A stretch of DNA of 64,000 nt, from positions 1-64,000 of the forward strand of contig DAIMGJ010000012.1 in assembly GCA_036723975.1 (NCBI GenBank), read 5' to 3'. The DNA comes from JAILEN01 sp036723975 (GTDB lineage: Bacteria; Bacillota; Clostridia; Lachnospirales; Lachnospiraceae). The position numbers and the translations under genes were made by a program. This document shows, piece by piece, positions 17,815-26,437 of the stretch. Position 1 is the stretch's first letter; every line of letters starts with the position of its first letter. The notes below the pieces were generated by a model. That model ran no database searches and was not told the origin of the DNA. It was given only the letters and a program-made list of their open reading frames with translations.

Positions 17815-17831
17815 TGGTATCATTAGCCACA
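17815..17831 (+). promoter_or_regulatory. Extended -10 promoter of holA (leaderless start)
   Basis: TGGTATCAT (TG at 17815-17816, TATCAT at 17818-17823) is an extended -10 element. Only seven bases separate it from the holA ATG, so the transcript should begin at or next to the start codon. No Shine-Dalgarno sequence is present between 17795 and 17830. Confidence 0.5.
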
Positions 17832-18850
17832 TGGGAAATGTAGCAAATGACATAAAAAACAACCAAATCAAACACGCATATTTACTATTCGGAAGCGAGA
17901 GCTATTTGCGTTCCTTAAATGCCAACCGCCTGATTGAAGCATTGGGTTTAAGTCGCGAAGATATGAACTTTTCTTTCTATAAAGAAAAAACATCTACGCC
18001 AGAAGAAATTGCAGAAAGCATTCAGGCACCGCCCTTCTTTGCAGACAAGCGAGTGATTTATATTAAAGACTCAGGTCTTGCGGCCTGCTCCTGCGATGTT
18101 TTGGCAAAGTGTTTAAAAAACATTCCGGAAACAAGTTACGTCATTTTCGATGAAAAAAAAGCGGACAAAAAATGCGGCGTATATAAAACCATTGATTCTT
18201 TGGGTGGTACCATGGAATGCAACGCCCCCTCCGAACGCGACTTACAGTTTTGGATTGGAGGAATTGTAAAAAAAGAAGGAAAAGTTATGACCAAAGGTGC
18301 TTGGGAAGCATTTTACGAATCCACCTGCTCCAATAAAACGGATCCGGATAAAAAAGATATGGAATATATGGAGTTTATGGTTAACGAAATCGAAAAACTC
18401 TTAGCCTATTGTCATGACAAAGAAGAAATCACGGAAGCGGATGTTCACGCCATCTGTTCTCCCACCTTCCAAAACCATATTTTTGAATTGATTGATGCAA
18501 TCGGAAACAAGAATCAGACAGAAGTCCTCCGATTGTACGACGAGCTCTTATCCGGCAAAAAAGTAAGCGCTCCTCAGATTTATGCAATGATTATAAAGCA
18601 GTTTCAGATGATGCTTTCTCTCCATGATCTGTTGGACAAGGGATATAATCCCACATCCGCTGCAACCGAACTCAAGCGACCGCCCTTTGTCATTCAAAAA
18701 CTGATAAAGTCCGGCATGTTGGAAAAATTCCCACCGGAGGTAATTCTAAACCTTTTAAACGATGCAATTTCCACCCAGTTTGACATCCGAACCGGAAGGA
18801 TTACCGATCGTATCGGGCTGGAGCTTTTAATGTTAAAATACGCTTCTTAA
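17831..18850 (+). CDS. holA: DNA polymerase III subunit delta
   Basis: Clamp-loader delta subunit that opens the beta clamp. The N-terminal AAA-like domain begins HAYLLFGSESYL, followed by the conserved APPFFADKRVIYIKD region, and the C-terminal helical collar domain contains NHIFELIDAIGNK and ALIIKQF-like segments (AMIIKQFQMML). 339 residues, normal. In B. subtilis holA is near comEC and rpsT, as here, but here it faces rpsT in convergent orientation. There is no ribosome-binding site ahead of the ATG, and the predicted -10 is only seven bases upstream, which suggests a leaderless mRNA. Confidence 0.92.
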   Translation: MGNVANDIKNNQIKHAYLLFGSESYLRSLNANRLIEALGLSREDMNFSFYKEKTSTPEEIAESIQAPPFFADKRVIYIKDSGLAACSCDVLAKCLKNIPETSYVIFDEKKADKKCGVYKTIDSLGGTMECNAPSERDLQFWIGGIVKKEGKVMTKGAWEAFYESTCSNKTDPDKKDMEYMEFMVNEIEKLLAYCHDKEEITEADVHAICSPTFQNHIFELIDAIGNKNQTEVLRLYDELLSGKKVSAPQIYAMIIKQFQMMLSLHDLLDKGYNPTSAATELKRPPFVIQKLIKSGMLEKFPPEVILNLLNDAISTQFDIRTGRITDRIGLELLMLKYAS

Positions 18851-18873
18851 AAACATAGATTTCAATAACAAAA

Positions 18874-18907
18874 AACCTCCGGTTGACGGTACCGGAGGTT
18901 TTATTTA
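18874..18907. terminator. Bidirectional terminator between holA and rpsT
   Basis: A perfect ten-pair stem (18874-18883 with 18891-18900, 7-base loop) flanked by an A run on the left and TTTTATTT on the right. It can serve holA on the plus strand and rpsT on the minus strand. Confidence 0.85.
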
Positions 18908-18929
18908 TTCGTTCTAATCGTCCGTGCAA

Positions 18930-19193
18930 TTAAGCCATTTTGTTAACGGCTTTCGCAAGGCGGGAAACTTTACGGGATGCATTGTTCTTGTGATATACAC
19001 CCTTTGTGGTAGCCTTATCGATTTCAACAGTAGCGTTCTTTAATGCTTCTGCTGCAGCTTCCTTGTTTCCTTCAGCAACAGCTGATTCTACCTTCTTGAT
19101 AGAAGTCTTAACCTTAGACTTGATTGCTTTATTTCTCTCAGTCTTAGCAGCTGTAACTAATACTCTCTTCTTTGCTGATTTAATATTAGCCAA
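18930..19193 (-). CDS. rpsT: 30S ribosomal protein S20
   Basis: An 87-residue, Lys/Ala-rich helical protein that binds 16S rRNA. It starts MANIKSAKKR, and the C-terminal block GVYHKNNASRKVSRLAKAVN is diagnostic. The start codon is TTG with GGAGGTG upstream. It has its own strong promoter and a leader of about 90 bases, and shares a terminator with convergent holA. Confidence 0.97.
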   Translation of the reverse strand: MANIKSAKKRVLVTAAKTERNKAIKSKVKTSIKKVESAVAEGNKEAAAEALKNATVEIDKATTKGVYHKNNASRKVSRLAKAVNKMA

Positions 19194-19291
19194 TTCCTAC
19201 ACCTCCAATGTAATGTGTAATAATTATTTCTCTATATATTAGATCACATTGAAGCCTGGACACGGACAGTTCAATGCAAACGTACTTTGAT

Positions 19292-19320
19292 ATAATATAC
19301 AAGCGAATGATAAATGTCAA
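19292..19320 (-). promoter_or_regulatory. Strong promoter of rpsT
   Basis: Perfect TTGACA (19315-19320), a 17-base spacer and TATTAT (19292-19297) on the minus strand. It lies just after the comEC stop; no terminator separates the two, so comEC read-through into rpsT is possible. Confidence 0.8.
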
Positions 19321-19330
19321 GCCTATTTTG

Positions 19331-21619
19331 CTATTTTTCACTATTTCCAACGGATAAATAACGGGTGTTTACTTGAAAGCTTCCGTTTGTCTTAGGGATC
19401 AAAGTTACCTGTCCCGATTCTATCGTGGAAAGGTAGTTTAGATTGCAATTATTCATTCGTTCCAGCGTTTCTTTGGACGGATGGCCGTAACGATTGTTTT
19501 TTCCTGCGGAGAATAAAGTCAGATTTGGTGAAATTTCAGTCAGCCACTGTTCACAGTTGGAATACTTTGAACCGTGATGGGCGGATTTTAAAATCTCCAC
19601 ATCTTCTAATGCTTTCGCTCTTTTGTTTAATATATCCATTTCCTGCTCAGTTCCGATATCCCCGGTAAAAATCATGTCAAAATCGCCATAGGTCATTTTT
19701 AATACCATAGAATTCTCATTTGTTCCGTCATATTCACCTTTCTCCGGAGATAAACAAACAAAGGATAACGACTTTGTCCCAAAGGAATCGCCGGTTTGGA
19801 TGTATCGAATCATTGCGCCGTTTTTCTCGCATAAGTCTTCTATGGTTTTATAATGTTCTCGCGCCGTCTCTTCAGACAACTGCTTTACGCTCTCCGTTAG
19901 GACCACCGTATCCACAGGATATCCGTCCTCCAGCAGTTCTATCAGTCCTGAAATATGGTCCGAATCCAAATGACTGATAAGCCAACAGTCCACCTTTGAA
20001 ATCCCATGATAGGACAAAAACGGTTTTAAAGTATACTTCCCGATGTTCTTCTTGGACGAGGATCCCCCGTCAACCATATAGACCACGCCTTCCTTTGATA
20101 TTACGCAGATTCCGTCTCCCTGTCCCACAGATAGCATTGAAATGCTTGTACTTCCGGGGCCTTTAAAACGAAGTAAAAACAAAAGCATCAAAGACATGCA
20201 AAAAACCCGTACTACCCACTTTCTTATGGTTACATTTGCATATATCTTTTTCCAATAAACAAGTAAAAATAACACTGCATAATACAACAAACTTTTAACC
20301 ACAGATGGTTTTCCGACGACAATCCGTGCCATTGGAAGTTGCAGACTTTGATCAGATGTATATTCATAAAAATATAAAATCAAGTGACATACATAAAGGA
20401 TTCCCTTTCCTCTTCCAAAAAGCACCATTCCCATACCGCCAAGGAGTCCACCTCCGATTAATACAGATAAAAGCGGGATCAAAACCAAATTCAACCCCAC
20501 CACATAAATCGGAATCTCGTAGTAATAAAAAGAAACGATTGGGAGAGTAAAGAGTTGAATTCCAACGGAAAACAAAACTGCAGATACTGTTTTCTCTTTC
20601 AAGCTCTTTCGATAATTCTTACCGCGACGATAGCGAAGCGTCTTTTTAAAACGATCTTCACATAAAGCTTCGTATCGTTTTACCAAAGGATTTGCTATCA
20701 TAAAAATTCCAAGTACCGCTCCGAAAGAAAAGACAAAACCGGAGTTTAAAACCGAAAGAGGCTCCATACACAAGACAATGATAAACGCTACCATCCAAGA
20801 AGAAACCATATCATAGGCTTCACCGAGAATCATAGAAAGCATCAGCAAAAAAAACATAAACACGGCACGTAGGGAGGAATTTGTAAAACCAACCATACTG
20901 CCATAAAGCAATACCGTAAATGCAGAAAGGATGCCGGAAAGAAAATATCCAAATCCCATTCGTTTCAAAAACCGAAACAATGCCATTCCAACAATGGAAA
21001 CATGCAGCCCGGATACAGCCAAAATATGGGACAATCCTGCATCTCGAAACAATGATTTTGCTTGTGTATCCAAAAAAGTTTTATCCCCCAAGCACATTGC
21101 TCTAAGCAAGCCCGCCTCTTCTCCCGGTAAATACGTATCATAGCAACGCATCATTTCCTTCTTTAACAAATAAAGCTTCTCCCCCAAAAACAAACGTTTA
21201 TTTTCCTGAAATTCAATGATTTTAGCGTTTTCTCCCCGAAAAACAATACCCATGGAATTGTAGTAAGTTTTTTCATCAAAGCCTCCGTCATTTTCCGAAG
21301 GCGAAAAGATTTTTACGGTTGCACAAATATGGACTTTTGCATACATTGGAATATTGTCGGAATCATAAGATATCACCAGTCTTCCCGGTATGGATTCCTT
21401 TTGATAATAAAGATTCTTTAAATAGAGATTTACGCTGTCGGATTTTAGTTCTTTTTTATACAGCGTACCATAGATATAAAACTCTTCCCCATCACAAAAA
21501 AACTCCGATGCTTTTGTCAAAGTATGCTCTCTGTAAGCAAATAGAAAAGGGAATAATAATAGAAATGGGATAAATAAAAAAAGCATCGGACGATGGGGCA
21601 TTTTTAAGAAAATGCCCAT
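19331..21619 (-). CDS. comEC: ComEC/Rec2 DNA-uptake channel protein
   Basis: Inner-membrane channel for transformation: single-stranded DNA enters through it. The 762-residue protein has an N-terminal TM pair and OB-like domain, the competence core (LSHILAVSGLHVSIVGM) with many transmembrane segments, and a C-terminal metallo-beta-lactamase domain (SMLSVGQGDG, MVDGG, SHLDSDHISG). Those MBL metal ligands are present. It is the last gene of comEA-RR-HK-GerMN-comEC and starts 12 bases after the GerMN gene. The ATG has AGAAAGG upstream. It looks intact, so natural competence is plausible, although pilus genes are not in this window. Confidence 0.93.
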   Translation of the reverse strand: MGIFLKMPHRPMLFLFIPFLLLFPFLFAYREHTLTKASEFFCDGEEFYIYGTLYKKELKSDSVNLYLKNLYYQKESIPGRLVISYDSDNIPMYAKVHICATVKIFSPSENDGGFDEKTYYNSMGIVFRGENAKIIEFQENKRLFLGEKLYLLKKEMMRCYDTYLPGEEAGLLRAMCLGDKTFLDTQAKSLFRDAGLSHILAVSGLHVSIVGMALFRFLKRMGFGYFLSGILSAFTVLLYGSMVGFTNSSLRAVFMFFLLMLSMILGEAYDMVSSWMVAFIIVLCMEPLSVLNSGFVFSFGAVLGIFMIANPLVKRYEALCEDRFKKTLRYRRGKNYRKSLKEKTVSAVLFSVGIQLFTLPIVSFYYYEIPIYVVGLNLVLIPLLSVLIGGGLLGGMGMVLFGRGKGILYVCHLILYFYEYTSDQSLQLPMARIVVGKPSVVKSLLYYAVLFLLVYWKKIYANVTIRKWVVRVFCMSLMLLFLLRFKGPGSTSISMLSVGQGDGICVISKEGVVYMVDGGSSSKKNIGKYTLKPFLSYHGISKVDCWLISHLDSDHISGLIELLEDGYPVDTVVLTESVKQLSEETAREHYKTIEDLCEKNGAMIRYIQTGDSFGTKSLSFVCLSPEKGEYDGTNENSMVLKMTYGDFDMIFTGDIGTEQEMDILNKRAKALEDVEILKSAHHGSKYSNCEQWLTEISPNLTLFSAGKNNRYGHPSKETLERMNNCNLNYLSTIESGQVTLIPKTNGSFQVNTRYLSVGNSEK

Positions 21620-21631
21620 ATATCGCCTTTC

Positions 21632-22561
21632 TTATTCAACAAAACTATAGTCCGGATCGTAGGTTCCGCTGACCTCGTCTTTACTTACCAAAGAAACATC
21701 CTTTTCCGTAGAAACAATCAGCTGAACTTTTGAAACAGTTTCTAATTCACACAATGTGTTTACAATGGAATAAATCGCCACTTCTCTGGACTCCCACTCC
21801 GGCAAATTTAAGAAACCTGAATCCAGTGTAACGTAGCAGGTACTGTCATTGATCACGACGGATAACACCTTTGTACCTTCGGGAATGGGACTTTTAATTC
21901 CTTCCTGATTCGGTGACTCACTCAAATAATTTAAAACCACCTGCTCCAAAGGAACATTGCTGCTGTAATGCACTATACGTGTAGCCTGAGAAAGATAATT
22001 TCCGTCTTCCGTAGCATAATACAGAGTCACTCTGGCGGTTTCCGCCTGGCTTTGAGCTTTTCCGTAGTCAAACAAAAAGTTATCCCCTGTCATAGCTCCT
22101 ATGATTCGTTCCTCATCGTCCATTAAAGGGTCATCGCCAATGTAAAACTCCACTGCAGAGATACCATCGATTTGAACCAAGGTTTTTACCACAGCAGCAC
22201 GAAGCAACGCCTGATTGGTTTTGCTGATGTTGTTATATTCTTTATTAAAATACAAAATCAAAGTATCCTCGGAAAACTGATAGTTTTCCACGGCAAGCCC
22301 GTCGGAAATGGGGTTTCTGTAATCCACATCAACGGTTGATTTTGAAAGAAGTTCTATTACTTCGTCGGTTTGGGAGGTCTTATTCTTCTCCTTTAATTTG
22401 TATGGAACAGCCTGCAGTCCCAAGCCATCATTATTAAAGAAATAAACGACAAAGTCATCTGTAGAATCTGCACTTTCCTTCTTTGTGCATCCGGCAACCC
22501 CCAAAAGCGAAGTCATCATCAAAGAAAGCACAAACACGATTGACAATATTTCTTTTTTCAT
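21632..22561 (-). CDS. GerMN-domain lipoprotein
   Basis: A 309-residue predicted lipoprotein (signal peptide with lipobox VAGC, Cys25) holding two GerMN-like repeats (roughly residues 40-165 and 175-305; each has a segment like LILYFNKEYNN or CYVTLDSGFLNL followed by an alpha/beta pattern). GerMN occurs in spore protein GerM and in actinobacterial LpqB, the lipoprotein partner of sensor kinase MtrB. Its ATG overlaps the kinase stop by four bases (ATGA), indicating coupled translation. A role as extracytoplasmic partner of that kinase is inferred. Confidence 0.88.
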   Translation of the reverse strand: MKKEILSIVFVLSLMMTSLLGVAGCTKKESADSTDDFVVYFFNNDGLGLQAVPYKLKEKNKTSQTDEVIELLSKSTVDVDYRNPISDGLAVENYQFSEDTLILYFNKEYNNISKTNQALLRAAVVKTLVQIDGISAVEFYIGDDPLMDDEERIIGAMTGDNFLFDYGKAQSQAETARVTLYYATEDGNYLSQATRIVHYSSNVPLEQVVLNYLSESPNQEGIKSPIPEGTKVLSVVINDSTCYVTLDSGFLNLPEWESREVAIYSIVNTLCELETVSKVQLIVSTEKDVSLVSKDEVSGTYDPDYSFVE

Positions 22562-23994
22562 CGGTTATGTTCCTCCTTGATATAATTCAACGGCAAGCGA
22601 ACATCAAAGGTGGTGCCCTCACCCAACGTGCTGGCGACTTTGATTTCACCATGATGCAACTGGATTGCATTTCTGGTTATAGCAAGGCCCAAGCCTGTTC
22701 CGCCGATTTCTCTGCTGTGAGATTTATCCGCACGGTAAAAACGTTCAAAAATATGATCAATGGATTCTTCCGGAATACCAAGTCCGGAATCTTCTATACG
22801 GATATAACAATACATATGATCCGCATTTAAGGATACATGAACGTAACCCCCCGGATTGTTGTATTTGATTCCGTTTTCAATAAGATTTGTAATTGCAAGC
22901 GTAATCTTTACCTCATCCACCTCAACCGTTACCGGGCGAAAGCTTTCCATAACCATCTCAATCTGCTGTTTTTCCGCAATGGGTTTTAAACGCTTCATGA
23001 TAAGTTCTATCAGTTCATTCATATTGATTGGTGTAATATCCAATTCCACATCGGTTTTGTCCATTTTAACCAGAGAAAGCAAATCATTTACAATTTTTGT
23101 TTCGCGATCCACTTCTCCCACGATGTCTGACATAAACTCCTGATACATTTCCACCGGCGCACCATCCCCCATGGAAATAATGGATTCCGCCAAGACCTTC
23201 ATGGAAGTAAGAGGTGTTTTTAATTCATGAGACACGTTGGATACAAACTCCTGTCTGGACTCATCCACCAATAGCATCTGTGCATGAAACGCATTAAAAG
23301 AGTCGGAAATCTCCATGGTTTCTGTGGTGGTATTCACCCGTAGTTCATTGTCACCAAAGCCCTTCGCCATGTTATCTATAGCATTTTTTAAATTTTTCAT
23401 TGGTCTTGCGGTTTTCTCCGAAACAAACACTGCAAATGCAAGAATTAGCAGAATCAGAATCAATGAAAATGTAATCGCAATAGAACGATAATAATTTAAA
23501 TTGTTTTCAATGTATTCCGCAGACTCCGTGATTAAAACAACACCGGCAAACTCATTGTCAGAATCATAAATGGGATAGGTAACCGTAAGGGTATGATTTT
23601 TTTCATCATAGTCAGATGCGATATTTCCGTTGGCACTTTCCAAAACCTTTTGCCATACAATGATTCGTCCGGCATACATGTCATAGGTATCATAAATAAC
23701 CGTAAGAGAATCATCTATAATCATGACTCTTCCGGAAAACACATTACCAACCGTTGACAACTCACGTTCAATTGTTTCCTGATTTTCGCCTTCGAAATAG
23801 CCGTTTAAGGCAATCTCATCTGCCACCAAAGAAGCCTGGGTAGACATGGAAGTAACGTCACCGGAAATAGATTTGGAACGAACCGAATAATAAAACAGTC
23901 CGGACAAAACGATTCCAGGGACGATTCCAATAAACAGATATGCAAAAAAAGTTTTTACTCTTAAAGAATGAAATACTTGTAACAGTCTATTCAT
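22558..23994 (-). CDS. Two-component sensor histidine kinase
   Basis: A membrane sensor kinase of 478 residues: TM1 at about 15-37, an extracytoplasmic sensor region of about 130 residues (PAS/CACHE-like in length), TM2 at about 171-191, HAMP, then a HisKA domain with phosphoacceptor His256 in FVSNVSHELKTPLTS, and an HATPase_c domain (NLIENGIKYN, DSGLGIPEE, GGTGLGLAI). The gene overlaps the response regulator by eight bases and the GerMN lipoprotein by four, so RR-HK-GerMN form one coupled unit. The overall type is OmpR-family cognate. Signal unknown. Confidence 0.94.
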   Translation of the reverse strand: MNRLLQVFHSLRVKTFFAYLFIGIVPGIVLSGLFYYSVRSKSISGDVTSMSTQASLVADEIALNGYFEGENQETIERELSTVGNVFSGRVMIIDDSLTVIYDTYDMYAGRIIVWQKVLESANGNIASDYDEKNHTLTVTYPIYDSDNEFAGVVLITESAEYIENNLNYYRSIAITFSLILILLILAFAVFVSEKTARPMKNLKNAIDNMAKGFGDNELRVNTTTETMEISDSFNAFHAQMLLVDESRQEFVSNVSHELKTPLTSMKVLAESIISMGDGAPVEMYQEFMSDIVGEVDRETKIVNDLLSLVKMDKTDVELDITPINMNELIELIMKRLKPIAEKQQIEMVMESFRPVTVEVDEVKITLAITNLIENGIKYNNPGGYVHVSLNADHMYCYIRIEDSGLGIPEESIDHIFERFYRADKSHSREIGGTGLGLAITRNAIQLHHGEIKVASTLGEGTTFDVRLPLNYIKEEHNR

Positions 23995-24676
23995 GATAAA
24001 AATATCCTACTCCCCAACGAGTCTGAATATATCTGGGTTCACTGGGATTCGGCTCTATTTTTTCTCTCAAGCGACGAATATGAACATCTACCGTTCTTGC
24101 ATCACCCGGATAGTCTTCTCCCCAAATCTTTTCCAGAAGAAGCTCGCGACTGTAAATTTTGCCCGGGTTTGATACAAACAAATACATCATATCAAACTCC
24201 TTTGATGTAAGATTGTAGTCTTTATCCAAAATCTTAAGTCTGCGACTATCAATATCCAAAACTACATCACCGCTTTTTAACACACTTGAATCCTTTGCTT
24301 CTCCTGCAGGGGGTGTCATACGACGCATAATGGCCTTGATACGTGCCTTTACCTCCAGGATGTTAAAAGGTTTTGTGATATAGTCATCCGCACCATATTC
24401 CAAACCTAATATCTTATCCATGTCATCCCCTTTTGCGGTAAGCATGATAATAGGAACATCCGATGTTTCACGAACCTGCTGGCACACTTCAAAGCCATCC
24501 ATTTTGGGAAGCATAACATCCAAAAGAATCATGTCATACTGATTGGATTTTGCCATTTCAAATGCTTCCTCCCCATCATAAGCACAATCTACTTCGTATC
24601 CGTCCTGTTCCAAACTAAAACGAATACCTTTCACGATTAATTTTTCATCATCAACTACAAGTACTTTTTTTGCCAT
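23987..24676 (-). CDS. OmpR/PhoB-family response regulator
   Basis: A 229-residue regulator: receiver domain with the acidic pair in VVDDEK, phosphoacceptor Asp53 in LLDVMLPKMDG, and Lys in YITKPF; then a winged-helix DNA-binding domain (LTSKEFDMMYLF, DARTVDVHIRRLREKIE, TRWGVGYFY). I place the start at the ATG (24676), the usual MAKKVLVVDDE start, 11 bases after comEA, with a GAAAGAG-like site; a TTG five codons earlier has none. It is adjacent to its kinase with an eight-base overlap. It resembles WalR/MtrA/PhoP-like regulators; target genes cannot be read from the sequence. Confidence 0.94.
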   Translation of the reverse strand: MAKKVLVVDDEKLIVKGIRFSLEQDGYEVDCAYDGEEAFEMAKSNQYDMILLDVMLPKMDGFEVCQQVRETSDVPIIMLTAKGDDMDKILGLEYGADDYITKPFNILEVKARIKAIMRRMTPPAGEAKDSSVLKSGDVVLDIDSRRLKILDKDYNLTSKEFDMMYLFVSNPGKIYSRELLLEKIWGEDYPGDARTVDVHIRRLREKIEPNPSEPRYIQTRWGVGYFYHE

Positions 24677-24687
24677 GGTTTTCTCTT

Positions 24688-25140
24688 TCAATTTACGTAA
24701 ATCAAGTCTTTAATCTTGGAATAAACGCCTTCCTTAATTCCGGGAATCTGCATCAAGTCTTCTACCTTTGAAAAAGTCCCTTTTTCACTTCGGTAAGAGA
24801 TAATCGCCTCTGCCTTGGACTCTCCGATGCCCGGCAAATTCATAAGTTCCGAAACAGATGCAGTATTTAGATTAATCTTTCCTGAATAATCCGCCACATC
24901 GATAGGCTCACTCGTCACCACCGACTCGTAACCCTCTTTGGGATAAATATACACATATACATTGGTGGAAGTAGGTTCTTCTGTTTCTGAAACATTTGTA
25001 TCATCAGCGAATTCTTCCTCCACAACCTGTGTTTTGATTTCTGACTCTTCCTTTGCCTCAAAATAGGATGTTTTACCACATCCGCAAAGCATAATAAGAG
25101 ATAAACAGAAAACGCTCATTGCAAAATATGTTTTTTTCAT
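24688..25140 (-). CDS. comEA: ComEA-like helix-hairpin-helix lipoprotein
   Basis: Predicted surface DNA-binding protein for transformation. Of 150 residues, the first ~21 form a signal peptide ending in a lipobox (MLCGC, Cys21). An acidic, Thr/Ser-rich linker follows, then a tandem helix-hairpin-helix domain at about 90-150 (INLNTASVSELMNLPGIGESKAEAI and LMQIPGIKEGVY). Typical ComEA has a transmembrane anchor and often an SLBB domain before the HhH; this one has a lipid anchor and no clear SLBB. AAAAAAGGAGG precedes the ATG. First gene of the operon that ends with comEC. Confidence 0.88.
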   Translation of the reverse strand: MKKTYFAMSVFCLSLIMLCGCGKTSYFEAKEESEIKTQVVEEEFADDTNVSETEEPTSTNVYVYIYPKEGYESVVTSEPIDVADYSGKINLNTASVSELMNLPGIGESKAEAIISYRSEKGTFSKVEDLMQIPGIKEGVYSKIKDLIYVN

Positions 25141-25239
25141 TTCGTCCTCCTTTTTTCGGAGTCCGATCGTTCACACGTTTGATTTTATATGAAAAAACAA
25201 TATATTACAAGAGCGTTTCAAAAATGTTACAAGTATTTT

Positions 25240-26436
25240 TTAAGCAAATTCGCCAAATACCCGGTCTAAAATCTCAAATCCTTCCATAAGTTCTTCCTTA
25301 GTTGTTACAAGAGGAGGAAGCAAACGAAGGACATCACTTCCTGCAGAAAGAACAATCAGTCCTTCTTCTAAGCAGCGTGATACAACATCTTTTACGGGAA
25401 TGGTAAGCACCAGTCCCTGCATGTATCCCATACCACGATGAGCTTTTACAAAGTCATATTTTTCTACAAAAACATCCAAGGACTTTTCCAAAACATCTGT
25501 GTTTTTAACCACCTTACCCGGTAAGTCCATCTCCTCCATCATAGAAATGGATTTTGCCACAGCGGTACATACCAATGGATTGCCGCCGTAGGTGGTACCA
25601 TGATCTCCCGGGACCAAAGAAGCTTTTGCCACTTTTTCACTTACCACAAAAGCACCTACCGGCACACCGGCACCAAGTGCCTTTGCACAGGTTATAATAT
25701 CCGGTTTTACGTTGTAATGTTCAAAAGCAAACATTTTACCGGTTCGTCCCATGCCGCATTGAATCTCATCCAAAATCAGAAGGATGTCTTTTTCTTTGCA
25801 AAGTTTTTCTACCCCTTCCATAAATTCTTTATTGGCAGGATAGATTCCGCCTTCTCCCTGAAGAGACTCCATAAGAATGGCACAGGTTTTATCGTTTACA
25901 AGTTTCTCCACACTATATAAATCATTGAAGGTGGCAAACTTTACTCCATCCATCAAGGGATAAAAGGGTTCGCGGTAGTGGTCCGTTCCGGTAACCGATA
26001 ACGCTCCCACCGTACGCCCGTGAAAGCTGTGTGCCATGGCAATAATTTCATGCCCCGCAAATCCATCCCGAAGAAACGCGTATTTCTTTGCGGTTTTTAT
26101 CGCGCCTTCTATCGCTTCCGCACCGGAATTCGTAAAGAATACTTTATCCAATCCGGTAATCTTTGTTAGCTTTTCGGAAGCCTCCGCCAGTGGTGGATGA
26201 TAATACAAGTTGGAGGTATGTAGCAGTCGATCCACCTGACTTTTTATTGCATCCGTATACTCTTTGTTTCCATAGCCAAAGGCCATGACACCGATTCCGC
26301 TACCAAAGTCCAGATATTTTTTTCCATCGGTATCGAAGAGATAAACCCCTTCACCGTGGTCAAATACAACAGGAAATCGATTGTATACGTGAAACAAATG
26401 CGCTTCTGCGTTGTTTATATATTCCTCTTTTGTCAT
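25240..26436 (-). CDS. argD: Acetylornithine aminotransferase
   Basis: PLP class-III aminotransferase making N-acetylornithine from N-acetylglutamate semialdehyde and glutamate. 398 residues. FFTNSGAEAIEGAIK, the cofactor-binding LILDEIQCGMGRTG, and the PLP lysine in CAKALGAGVPVGA are visible, with GTTYGGNPL near the C-terminal third. Last gene of the operon, directly after argB (one-base gap). Its arginine-pathway assignment rests on that context, since class-III transaminases are similar to each other. Confidence 0.95.
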   Translation of the reverse strand: MTKEEYINNAEAHLFHVYNRFPVVFDHGEGVYLFDTDGKKYLDFGSGIGVMAFGYGNKEYTDAIKSQVDRLLHTSNLYYHPPLAEASEKLTKITGLDKVFFTNSGAEAIEGAIKTAKKYAFLRDGFAGHEIIAMAHSFHGRTVGALSVTGTDHYREPFYPLMDGVKFATFNDLYSVEKLVNDKTCAILMESLQGEGGIYPANKEFMEGVEKLCKEKDILLILDEIQCGMGRTGKMFAFEHYNVKPDIITCAKALGAGVPVGAFVVSEKVAKASLVPGDHGTTYGGNPLVCTAVAKSISMMEEMDLPGKVVKNTDVLEKSLDVFVEKYDFVKAHRGMGYMQGLVLTIPVKDVVSRCLEEGLIVLSAGSDVLRLLPPLVTTKEELMEGFEILDRVFGEFA

Positions 26437-26437
26437 A

